DNA of 64,000 nucleotides, taken from contig CAZYTA010000005.1 of NCBI GenBank assembly GCA_964650465.1, positions 11,503 through 75,502 of the forward strand, given 5' to 3'. The notes under the pieces are model-generated. The model saw nothing but the letters and a program-made list of their open reading frames with translations. It did no database searches and was not told the origin of the DNA. Made by a program: the position numbers and the translations under genes. Origin of the DNA: RGIG6353 sp964650465 (lineage in GTDB: Bacteria > Bacillota > Clostridia > Oscillospirales > SIG627). This document shows, piece after piece, positions 52,347 through 59,917 of this stretch. Within the stretch, counting starts at the first letter, position 1, and every line of letters starts with the position of its first letter.

Positions 52347-53879
52347 TTGAACGAAAAACTCAAAGAAAAAATCAATGAGTCGCTTTCAAGCGTGTTGCCC
52401 ATTACGGCAATAGTGCTTATCCTCAGCATCACTCCCATTGCAAATATGGATATCGGAGAGATAGCATTGTTTTTGGCAGGCGCGGCTCTTCTTGTTGTGG
52501 GCATGGGCTTTTTCCAGCTCGGTGCGGAAATGTCCATAACTCCACTCGGAAAAAGCATTGGTCTGTCAATGACCAAAATAAAGAAGCTTCCCCTCATCCT
52601 GATTTTGTGTCTGGCTATGGGTATTATCATCACGGTTGCTGAGCCCGATCTTCAGGTGCTTGCAAATCAGTTGGCGGGAGTACCCAATCAGGTGCTTATA
52701 TACACCGTTGCTATAGGCGTGGGTATTTTCCTTGTGGCGGCATTTCTCAGAATATACTTAAAGATAAAGCTCTCAAGAATACTTACGGTTTTGTATCTTG
52801 TGGTCTTTGCAATATCTTTTTTTGTCAACCCCGACTTTGTTCCGGTCTCGTTTGACTCAGGTGGAGTTACCACCGGTCCGATGACGGTTCCTTTTATCAT
52901 GACTCTCGGTGTAGGTTTTGCTGCTATGAGAGGCGATAAGGACGGAGCGAACGACAGCTTTGGTCTCATAGCTCTTTGCTCGGTCGGTCCCATTCTTTCC
53001 GTGCTTCTTTTAGGAGCCTTCTTCAAGCCGGAGAACACCAACGAAACCGTAACGGAAGCGTTTGGGGACCATTTTTCCACTACTGCGGATATCGCAAAGG
53101 AGTTTTACGAGCAGATACCCCATTATGCCGAGGAAGTATGCGTAAGTATTCTCCCTGTGGTTTGTGTTTTTGCAATATATCAGATTTTTTCCAGAACATA
53201 CCGTCCCAAGCAGGCTTTGCGTATGCTTATCGGTTTTGCTTACACCACCATTGGTCTTATCCTCTTCCTTACGGGTGTAAACGTAGGATTTGCCCCTGTG
53301 GGTAACGAGATAGGAAGAATCATCGGACAAGCAGAAAGTTATAAGTATCTGCTTATTCCCATCGGTGCTTTGGTAGGCTACTTTATTGTAAAAGCCGAAC
53401 CTGCCGTACAGATACTCAACTCTCAGGTAGAAGAGATTACAGGCGGTATTGTATCTCATAAAATGATGAATTCCGCTCTTTCTATAGGTGTTGCAGCAGC
53501 CGTTGCTCTTTCTATGACGAGAGTTATTTGGGGATATAACATATATTGGATAATCATCCCCGGATATGCTATTGCAATATTGCTCAGCTATTTTGTATCT
53601 CCGGTATTTGTAGGTATTGCCTTCGACTCGGGCGGAGTTGCCAGCGGTCCTATGACATCTACCTTCCTTTTGCCTTTGGCTATGGGCTCGTGTATGGGCG
53701 TAGGCGGCAATGTTGTAACTGATGCCTTCGGCGTTGTTGCACTTGTTGCACTTTCTCCTCTCATTACCATACAGCTTATGGGTCTTATCTATGCTCATAA
53801 GAGTAAGGCGGTATCGGCGGTGACACCTGTACAGACCGATGCACCGGATGAGATTGTTGATTTGGAGGACGAACAATGA
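52347..53879 (+). CDS. DUF1538 multi-pass membrane protein (two repeats)
   Basis: A 510-residue integral membrane protein starting with TTG at 52347 after AAAAGGAGACATAGAC. It has about 14 hydrophobic helices in two homologous halves, each with the DUF1538 signature: VSFDSGGVTTGPMTVPFIMTLG near 170-191 and IAFDSGGVASGPMTSTFLLPLA near 428-449. The repeated DSGGVxxGPM motif suggests a pseudo-symmetric transporter or channel. Its partner is the PII-like gene, which overlaps it by four bases, implying PII-type gating. The substrate is not known. Confidence 0.9.
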   Translation: MNEKLKEKINESLSSVLPITAIVLILSITPIANMDIGEIALFLAGAALLVVGMGFFQLGAEMSITPLGKSIGLSMTKIKKLPLILILCLAMGIIITVAEPDLQVLANQLAGVPNQVLIYTVAIGVGIFLVAAFLRIYLKIKLSRILTVLYLVVFAISFFVNPDFVPVSFDSGGVTTGPMTVPFIMTLGVGFAAMRGDKDGANDSFGLIALCSVGPILSVLLLGAFFKPENTNETVTEAFGDHFSTTADIAKEFYEQIPHYAEEVCVSILPVVCVFAIYQIFSRTYRPKQALRMLIGFAYTTIGLILFLTGVNVGFAPVGNEIGRIIGQAESYKYLLIPIGALVGYFIVKAEPAVQILNSQVEEITGGIVSHKMMNSALSIGVAAAVALSMTRVIWGYNIYWIIIPGYAIAILLSYFVSPVFVGIAFDSGGVASGPMTSTFLLPLAMGSCMGVGGNVVTDAFGVVALVALSPLITIQLMGLIYAHKSKAVSAVTPVQTDAPDEIVDLEDEQ

Positions 53880-54538
53880 ATGAAATGAAATTATCTCCCC
53901 GTTTGGCAATTACAATTACCAATTCGGGTAACGAAAAAAAGCTCAAGGAAGCCTTTGAGCTGTCCGGAATGAATGTTTCCTTTACGTGCCACGGTCAGGG
54001 TACAGCACCCTCCGCAATAATGGACCTTTTTGGACTCAGCGGACGGGAAAAGCTTATTACGGCAGGCTTTGTTGACAGGTCCGGAACAGCTGAGTTGTTC
54101 AAAAATCTTGATGAAAAGCTTTCCTTTTCACAAAAGGGACACGGAATAGCGTTTACTTTGTCCCCAATAAGCATGCAAAGTCAGATAATGGCGATATTAC
54201 ATCAGACACAAGGAGATGAAAATCAAATGAAAGAACAGACCCCTTATGTTGCTATACTCACAGCTGTTGCAGGAGGCTTCAGCGAAGAGGTTGTGGAAGC
54301 GGCACGCAGTGCAGGTGCCAGAGGCGGTACGATAATAAAGGGTATGCGTGACGGAACTCATGAAATATCCGAAACCTTGGGTGTTCCTCTTATGGAAGAG
54401 CAGGATTTTGTTCTCATACTTGTTCCAAGAGAAAACAAAGCGGATGTAATGAATGCTATCACAGCGAAATGCGGAATAAACACAGAAGCACACGGTGTTG
54501 TGTCGGCTTTTGCGCTGGATGAGGTGTTTGGACTATAA
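53876..54538 (+). CDS. Tandem PII-like signal transduction protein
   Basis: A 220-residue protein with two PII/GlnB-like ferredoxin folds in tandem. The first (about 5-108) has TCHGQGTAPSAIMDLFGLSG and GHGIAFTLSPI; the second (about 122-220) has AVAGGFSEEVVEAARSAGARGGTIIKGMRDGTHE and QDFVLILVPRENKADVM. PII-like proteins sense nucleotides or 2-oxoglutarate and bind transporters. Overlap (ATGA) with the DUF1538 gene indicates a sensor/transporter pair. Classic PII uridylylation at Tyr51 is not evident. Confidence 0.88.
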   Translation: MNEMKLSPRLAITITNSGNEKKLKEAFELSGMNVSFTCHGQGTAPSAIMDLFGLSGREKLITAGFVDRSGTAELFKNLDEKLSFSQKGHGIAFTLSPISMQSQIMAILHQTQGDENQMKEQTPYVAILTAVAGGFSEEVVEAARSAGARGGTIIKGMRDGTHEISETLGVPLMEEQDFVLILVPRENKADVMNAITAKCGINTEAHGVVSAFALDEVFGL

Positions 54539-54610
54539 AAAGCGGATAGCTGCCGCTGACAATTCTTCACCTATCGTAACCCATATATACATCCAAACAA
54601 GGAAAAAACG
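54537..54610 (-). repeat. Dispersed structured element, copy 6
   Basis: On the minus strand: CCTTGTTTGGATGTATATATGG, TTACGATAGGTGAAGAATTGTCAGCGG and CCGCTTTTT. The AACAACCTCG left end is missing. It starts at the stop codon of the PII-like gene, antisense to it. Confidence 0.6.
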
Positions 54611-54659
54611 TATAAATCATAAAGGGCAGTTCGTTATGAACTGCCCTTTATGATTTATA
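54611..54659. terminator. Strong 22-bp perfect hairpin
   Basis: Perfect 22-bp arms (54611-54632 with 54638-54659) around a 5-nt loop between convergent genes. The stop codon of the minus-strand DUF4432 gene lies inside the second arm. Serves as a bidirectional terminator. Confidence 0.85.
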
Positions 54660-55563
54660 TTCTATTTACGGATAGTGTTATATTGAAGGTTTTCTTTTCA
54701 CCAGGTGTGAGAGTTTTGTATTTGAAATCGTCATCCAGTATGCTGGTAGTAGGTTCAAGACCAAGCGCATAGTCTCCGCTTGCCATGCTTTTCCATTCAA
54801 GGAAGTAGGGGAGTGTTTCCTTTGAGTAGGAAACGGTAAAGGATTTTCCGATTTTTTCGTTTACCAGAGATATTTCAGGCTTGTTAAGGGAAAGGTAATA
54901 GCACATTTCATCCTGTCCCGCTACAGAATCCGTCATATTGAAGGCGCTGTCTATATTATCTGTTGCAAAGTCTGTTCTTGCGGTAATTTTGCTGCAGTCA
55001 GCAACTATTTTTGTGCCCTCGTCAAGCATGGGATATCCCAGATTGATATGGTAGAGAATGCCGTAGTTTGCATCGGAATAGCCTGCATTTTCCACTGTAT
55101 CTTCAATTGATACGCTTCCCGACTCAATGGCTGTGAAAACCTTTCTTCTGAACACGAGGTTCTGTCCGAAAAGAGATGTTTCGTGCACAATTGCCTCAAC
55201 TGTTATTCCATCCTCACAGCATTCCGCATGGATTATTTGGGAATTCTGATTATGATGTGTGCCGTGAAGTATGTAGCCGTCTCTTCTTCCCATATTGTCA
55301 AGACCGCAGGTGTATATCATGCCGCCTTCGAAGCGGTTGAGAAAATCGATTTCTCTTGCAGTAAATGCATTCTTTGAAACAAAAGACATATTTTGCCCTT
55401 CATGCCACAGCTGCATAATATCAAGCGCTTTTGTTACGTTGAGTAAAAAGCGAAGCTTTCCGTTGTTACAGTCGATTACATCCAATCCCTTTTCTCTGCC
55501 TTCTGTTACTGTGTATCGCTGAATTGATGCAATTTGTTTGAAGTTAGATATTCTTCCGTCCAT
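54655..55563 (-). CDS. DUF4432 / aldose-1-epimerase-like protein
   Basis: A 302-residue beta-sandwich protein of the DUF4432 type in the galactose mutarotase superfamily. It shows GLDVIDCNNGKLRFLLNVTKALDI, GGMIYTCGLDNMG, HGTHHNQNS and ILYHINLGYPMLDEG, with conserved histidines expected at the sugar-binding site, and LGLEPTTS near the C-terminus. It is probably cytoplasmic and acts on a sugar of unknown identity. It follows the FtsK-gamma-like gene on the same strand by 18 bp. Confidence 0.8.
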   Translation of the reverse strand: MDGRISNFKQIASIQRYTVTEGREKGLDVIDCNNGKLRFLLNVTKALDIMQLWHEGQNMSFVSKNAFTAREIDFLNRFEGGMIYTCGLDNMGRRDGYILHGTHHNQNSQIIHAECCEDGITVEAIVHETSLFGQNLVFRRKVFTAIESGSVSIEDTVENAGYSDANYGILYHINLGYPMLDEGTKIVADCSKITARTDFATDNIDSAFNMTDSVAGQDEMCYYLSLNKPEISLVNEKIGKSFTVSYSKETLPYFLEWKSMASGDYALGLEPTTSILDDDFKYKTLTPGEKKTFNITLSVNRI

Positions 55564-55581
55564 AATAGTTCTCCTTATACA

Positions 55582-56205
55582 TTATATTTCAACCAAATTA
55601 ATTCCCAATCTCTCAGACAGCTTTTCCGCAAGCTCTTTTACTGTGCTGTAATCCTTTTTTTTGAAGCACACGGTATCTGCCCTCAGCTTTGCCTTTACAG
55701 GGATTTGGGAGTCTGATGAAAGAGTCAGAGTTCCCTTTCTGAAGAATCCGCCCTTGTGCAGGAAAACAGTGGAAATATCCTCCGTCGCAATAGCTGTGCT
55801 GATATCTTTTTCTTCGATGGTGATAAAGCCCTCTTCTGCCAAAAGAGTTTTTTTGAAGAAAGATATTTTTTGGGGAATAATATCCGTAATGTCTATTTCT
55901 GTATTGTCCTCGGGCTGAGCTACGAAGGTTTCGGGTTCGGGTTCGGGAACAGGTACATAGTTTTCTATTTTTCTGTCAATGGCATCCCATTCCTCGGGTG
56001 TTATCTTGGCACGTCTTACATCATCGCCCTTGCCCTTTGTTACAAGAGATGCTTTTTCCATATAGCCTACCATAATGGAGGCGACAAAAACTCCTGTATT
56101 AAGATGCACCGCAAGCTCTGATGGGGTAAAGGTTTGGTGCTCGACGGCATAGTTTGCCGCTCTGTCAAATTCCTGTCTTTGCTTTTCGGGTATATTTATA
56201 TTCAT
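55582..56205 (-). CDS. FtsK-gamma-like winged-helix protein (no motor)
   Basis: A 207-residue protein begun at the ATG at 56205. The N-terminal 70 residues (QEFDRAANYAVEHQTFTPSELAVHLNTGVFVASIMVGYMEKASLV) resemble the DNA-reading gamma domain of FtsK/SpoIIIE, but no FtsK motor is present. A proline/glutamate linker (PVPEPEPET) joins a C-terminal beta-rich domain (LAEEGFITIEEKDISTAIATEDIS) like a bacterial PH-type fold. It could be an independent DNA-binding regulator. The wing of FtsK-gamma is approximate, so this assignment is tentative. Confidence 0.6.
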   Translation of the reverse strand: MNINIPEKQRQEFDRAANYAVEHQTFTPSELAVHLNTGVFVASIMVGYMEKASLVTKGKGDDVRRAKITPEEWDAIDRKIENYVPVPEPEPETFVAQPEDNTEIDITDIIPQKISFFKKTLLAEEGFITIEEKDISTAIATEDISTVFLHKGGFFRKGTLTLSSDSQIPVKAKLRADTVCFKKKDYSTVKELAEKLSERLGINLVEI

Positions 56206-56294
56206 TGGTAGTTTCCTTTCTGTGTCAAACAAGTAGATTATACTATCTTTTTACATAAAAGTCTACCTTTTTTGCAAAAATATTTGTAAAGCTA

Positions 56295-56323
56295 TTGAAT
56301 TCCTACTAAACCTATGGTATAAT
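56295..56323 (+). promoter_or_regulatory. Promoter of the Rrf2-iscS-iscU operon
   Basis: TTGAAT (56295-56300) and TATAAT (56318-56323) with 17-bp spacing, 23 bp before the TTG start at 56347. An Rrf2 operator could overlap the -10 region but cannot be assigned from one copy. Confidence 0.7.
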
Positions 56324-56346
56324 GCGGTGTACAAGGAAGTGATGTA

Positions 56347-56796
56347 TTGAGAATATCAACAAGAGGGCGTTACGCTCTTAAAATAATGCTTGATTTGGCG
56401 ATGAACGAGGGCGAATATATGTCTCTCAAGGGTATTGCTGACAGACAGGGTGTGTCTGCCAAGTATCTTGAGCAGATGATAACCATGCTTATGTCAGCCA
56501 AAATGATAAAGAGTACCAGAGGAAAAAGCGGCGGCTACAAGCTGTCACGGCCGCCGTCGGAATATACTGTGGGAGAAATCCTCAGAGCCACAGAGGGCTC
56601 GCTTGCGCCCATATCCTGCGTGGAGGACTCCCCCAACCAATGCTCCGAGAGCTGTAGATGTCCCACCCTTTTCTTTTGGGAGGGACTTAACAAGGTAATA
56701 AACGAATATATTGACGGAACTACTCTTGAGGATGTAGTAAACCAGGAAAGAACATTAAACAAAGAAGGACAAAAACATGAGAATATATGCGGATAA
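56347..56796 (+). CDS. iscR: Rrf2 family regulator (IscR-type)
   Basis: A 149-residue Rrf2 winged-helix regulator starting with TTG (GGAAGTGATGTA upstream). It begins MRISTRGRYALKIMLDLA, has the helix-turn-helix LKGIADRQGVSAKYLEQMI and the Cys-rich cluster SCVEDSPNQCSESCRC (about 101-116), which is expected to bind a [2Fe-2S] cluster as in IscR. It heads an operon of Fe-S assembly genes and overlaps iscS by 20 bp, so it likely autoregulates in response to Fe-S status. Confidence 0.93.
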   Translation: MRISTRGRYALKIMLDLAMNEGEYMSLKGIADRQGVSAKYLEQMITMLMSAKMIKSTRGKSGGYKLSRPPSEYTVGEILRATEGSLAPISCVEDSPNQCSESCRCPTLFFWEGLNKVINEYIDGTTLEDVVNQERTLNKEGQKHENICG

Positions 56797-57964
56797 TGCA
56801 GCAACAACAAAAATGAGCAAAACGGCAATTAATGCCATGCTCCCGTATTTTGAAGAAATATACGGAAACCCCTCATCGCTTAATACAACAGGACAGATAG
56901 CCGCCGAAGCATTGGCGCGCTCGAGAGAAAAAATTGCAGGACTTATAGGTGCTTTGCCGCGGGAAATATTTTTTACCTCGGGAGGAAGCGAGGCAGATAA
57001 TCAGGCTATTATCACGGGCGCAAAAATAGGCGAAAAAAAAGGCAAAAAACATATTGTTTCCACAAAATTCGAGCATCATGCTGTGCTTCATACGTTGAAT
57101 AAGCTTGAAAAAGAGGGCTTTGAAATAACTCTTGTTGATGTAAACGAAAACGGTGTTGTCAAAGCCGAGGACATAGAAAAGGCAATAAGAGAGGATACTG
57201 CTCTTGTAACGGTAATGTTTGCCAACAACGAAATAGGCACAATTCAGCCAATCGGCGAAATAGGCAGGATATGCCGTGAAAAGGAGGTTCTTTTCCATAC
57301 AGATGCAGTTCAGGCGGCAGGACATTTGAAAATAGATGTCAATGAGCTGAATGTGGATATGCTGTCGGTTTCGGCACATAAATTCCACGGTCCCAAGGGT
57401 GTGGGCTTCCTATACTGTAAAAAAGGCATTGTGCTTCGTACACTTATTGAAGGCGGAGCTCAGGAGAGGGGTAAGCGTGCGGGAACGGAAAATCTTCCCG
57501 GAATTGCAGGAATGGCGGCAGCTCTTGAAGAAGCTGCACAAAATTCACAGCGCAACAGAGAGATACTTCTTCCTCTCAGAAACAGACTTATGGAAGGACT
57601 TGAAAAGATACCTCATTCCAGAATAAACGGTGACAAAGAAAAAAGACTTCCGGGAAATGTAAATATATGCTTTGAGGGCATTGAAGGAGAAAGCCTGCTT
57701 TTGCTTCTTGACGAAAAGGGTATAGAGGCATCCTCGGGCTCGGCTTGCACTTCAGGCTCACTTGACCCCAGCCATGTACTTCTTTCTATCGGACTTCCGC
57801 ATGATGTAGCTCACGGCTCGTTGAGACTTACCATAACAGAGGAAAACACCGCAGAGGAAATAGATTATATTATTGAATCTGTAGCCGAGGTTGTTGAATA
57901 TCTCAGACAGATGTCTCCCGTATGGGAAGAGCTTGTAACAGGCAAGAGAGAGTATATACTGTAA
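56777..57964 (+). CDS. iscS: Cysteine desulfurase (NifS/IscS)
   Basis: A 395-residue class V aminotransferase-fold enzyme. It begins MRIYADNAATTKMSKTA, has the PLP lysine in SVSAHKFHGPKG (about 202-213) and the persulfide-forming cysteine in SSGSACTSGSLDPSHVL (about 321-337). It supplies sulfur to the IscU scaffold. The ATG at 56777 lies inside the Rrf2 gene. Confidence 0.97.
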   Translation: MRIYADNAATTKMSKTAINAMLPYFEEIYGNPSSLNTTGQIAAEALARSREKIAGLIGALPREIFFTSGGSEADNQAIITGAKIGEKKGKKHIVSTKFEHHAVLHTLNKLEKEGFEITLVDVNENGVVKAEDIEKAIREDTALVTVMFANNEIGTIQPIGEIGRICREKEVLFHTDAVQAAGHLKIDVNELNVDMLSVSAHKFHGPKGVGFLYCKKGIVLRTLIEGGAQERGKRAGTENLPGIAGMAAALEEAAQNSQRNREILLPLRNRLMEGLEKIPHSRINGDKEKRLPGNVNICFEGIEGESLLLLLDEKGIEASSGSACTSGSLDPSHVLLSIGLPHDVAHGSLRLTITEENTAEEIDYIIESVAEVVEYLRQMSPVWEELVTGKREYIL

Positions 57965-57998
57965 GAAATTTGTAAACTAAGATTTTAAGGAGCAGAAA

Positions 57999-58436
57999 AT
58001 GTTATACAGCGAAAAGGTAATGGACCACTTTAAAAACCCCAGAAATGTGGGAGAAATTGAAAATGCCGACGGAATAGGAGAGGTCGGCAACGTAAAATGC
58101 GGAGATATAATGAAAATTTATATCAAGGTAGATGACGGAATTATAACAGATGTAAAATTCAAGACCTTCGGTTGCGGCTCGGCAATTGCATCAAGCTCTA
58201 TGGCAACCGAGATGATAAAAGGCAAGAGTATAGAGGATGCGCTTGAGCTGACAAATAAAGCAGTTGTAGAGGCTCTTGACGGACTTCCTTCACATAAGGT
58301 GCATTGCTCTGTCCTTGCAGAGGAAGCGGTTAAAGCCGCTGTAAAAGATTACTACGAAAAGAACGGCATCGAATACGATAAATCAAAATTCTGTGACGGT
58401 GATTGCTGTCACTGCGGTAAGCATCAGGATGAATAG
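57999..58436 (+). CDS. iscU: Fe-S cluster scaffold NifU/IscU-like
   Basis: A 145-residue U-type scaffold. It begins MLYSEKVMDHFKNPRNVGE and has the cluster ligands Cys in GNVKCGD (about 36), TFGCGSAIAS (about 62) and HKVHCSVLAEEA (about 105), plus a C-terminal cysteine-rich tail (FCDGDCCHCGKH) that is absent from E. coli IscU and typical of clostridial NifU-like proteins. AAGGAGCAGAAA precedes the ATG. Confidence 0.95.
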   Translation: MLYSEKVMDHFKNPRNVGEIENADGIGEVGNVKCGDIMKIYIKVDDGIITDVKFKTFGCGSAIASSSMATEMIKGKSIEDALELTNKAVVEALDGLPSHKVHCSVLAEEAVKAAVKDYYEKNGIEYDKSKFCDGDCCHCGKHQDE

Positions 58437-58462
58437 ATATCAATATCGGCAGAGCTTGTGAT

Positions 58463-59281
58463 ATGAAATTAAAGGATTTTTTTCTAAAGGAAAAAATATA
58501 TGAATATTCAATACTTCCCTTTGATGAGGTGACAGTTATTGATGAGAGACGGGCAGGGCGAATGTTTGACGGTAAGGGCTGTCAGACCGTCGTCCCCTTT
58601 CTCATACCCTATTTTGTAAAAACCAGAGAAAAGTCCAATATTTCGGTATACGCCCACGCTGAGGACTATCATTTTTATTTCAAAGAGCTGTCGGAAAGGC
58701 TGACAGGTTGTTTTGAAAATATATCTGCTGCGTGCGACATTTCACCCATCAACGAGGTTGAATGTGCAGTAAAGGCAGGACTGGGCTCTATCGGCAAAAA
58801 CGGACTTCTTATAAATCAAAAGTACGGAACATATGTTTTTGTTGCAGAGGTTTTTTTCAGCGTTCCCTATGACCATCCCGTCTTTGAAGGAATACCAAAA
58901 AGAGACAAGGGACACTTTTGTCTTATGTGCGGAGCGTGTGAAAGAGCTTGCCCCACAGATGCTATCTGCGATAAAACAAAGTGCGTATCTTTCATCAATC
59001 AGAAAAAGAGGCTTGATGACGGAGACGACGAAATAATTGTACTGTCGGGCTCGGTATGGGGCTGTGATGTGTGTCAGGAGGTGTGTCCTGCCAACAAAAA
59101 TGCCGAGGAGACCGAAATAGAATTTTTTAAAAAAAATCGAACTCCTTATCTTACAGAGGAGTTAATTGACCAAATGACAGAGGATAACAGCTTTTCACGG
59201 CGTGCATATGCATGGAGGGGAGAGTCTGTTGTAAGGAGGAATATACAGCTGTGCCAAAAGAACAAAAATGTCCCGCAATAA
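58463..59281 (+). CDS. QueG-like 4Fe-4S reductase (short form)
   Basis: A 272-residue DUF1730/QueG-type iron-sulphur protein. The N-terminal cobalamin-binding-like half includes AVKAGLGSIGKNGLLIN, and two 4Fe-4S clusters are in CLMCGACERACPTDAIC and CDVCQEVCPANKN. It is shorter than QueG of about 380 residues and lacks the HEAT-repeat tRNA-binding region, so epoxyqueuosine reduction is uncertain. It sits in an Fe-S assembly operon. Confidence 0.85.
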   Translation: MKLKDFFLKEKIYEYSILPFDEVTVIDERRAGRMFDGKGCQTVVPFLIPYFVKTREKSNISVYAHAEDYHFYFKELSERLTGCFENISAACDISPINEVECAVKAGLGSIGKNGLLINQKYGTYVFVAEVFFSVPYDHPVFEGIPKRDKGHFCLMCGACERACPTDAICDKTKCVSFINQKKRLDDGDDEIIVLSGSVWGCDVCQEVCPANKNAEETEIEFFKKNRTPYLTEELIDQMTEDNSFSRRAYAWRGESVVRRNIQLCQKNKNVPQ

Positions 59282-59904
59282 AGGGAAGAAAAGCAGAACG
59301 TGCCAAGCTGTTTTCGGAGTTTTTGAAGGAACTTTATCCCGATGCTGTCTGTGCGCTGGAATACGAGAGCGACCCTTATCGGTTGATTGTAATGGCAAGG
59401 CTGTCGGCTCAGTGTACCGATAAGCGTGTAAATGAAGTATCGAAGCCTTTGTTTGAGCGTTATCCTACCGTTTATGACCTTGCTGATGCCGAGCAGAAGG
59501 ATGTGGAGGCAATCATCCGTCCCTGCGGACTGTTCAGGACAAAGGCGGAAAGTATCATTGCAATGTCGAGAGTTATGGTTGACCGCTACGGCGGGAAAGT
59601 ACCGGATACATACGATGATTTGATAGGACTTCCGGGTGTTGGTATGAAGATAGCAAATCTGATGCTGGGTGATGTTTTCGGACAGCCAAAGATAGTTCCC
59701 GATACTCATTGTATAAGAATAACACATAAGCTTGGGCTTGTCACAAAAACCGACCCTGTTGTCTGCGAAAGAGAGCTGTCAAGACTTATTCCTGTGGAAG
59801 AGCAATCGGATTTTTGCCACAGGATAGTGCTTTTCGGACGGGAATACTGTAAGGCGCCCACTCCTAAATGTGAAGCTTGCCCCTTGCGTGAAAAAAATAT
59901 ATGA
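59251..59904 (+). CDS. nth: Endonuclease III, incomplete Fe-S motif
   Basis: A 217-residue HhH-GPD DNA glycosylase/AP lyase started at GTG 59251, preceded by AAGGAGGAATATACAGCT. It shows the catalytic-region LPGVGMKIANLMLGDVFG with the lysine, and VPDTHCIRITHKLG with the aspartate. The C-terminal cluster motif should be C-x6-C-x2-C-x5-C, but it reads CKAPTPKCEACPLREKNI: the first three cysteines are spaced correctly and the fourth is asparagine, with the protein ending just after. It may lack or hold a [3Fe] or differently ligated cluster. It overlaps the preceding gene. Confidence 0.88.
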   Translation: MPKEQKCPAIKGRKAERAKLFSEFLKELYPDAVCALEYESDPYRLIVMARLSAQCTDKRVNEVSKPLFERYPTVYDLADAEQKDVEAIIRPCGLFRTKAESIIAMSRVMVDRYGGKVPDTYDDLIGLPGVGMKIANLMLGDVFGQPKIVPDTHCIRITHKLGLVTKTDPVVCERELSRLIPVEEQSDFCHRIVLFGREYCKAPTPKCEACPLREKNI

Positions 59905-59917
59905 AATAGGTAATGTC

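Noticed and set aside
53010..53909. Minus-strand open frame of 299 codons opposite the DUF1538 gene
   Set aside because: Shadow of a conserved two-repeat membrane protein; no start signals.
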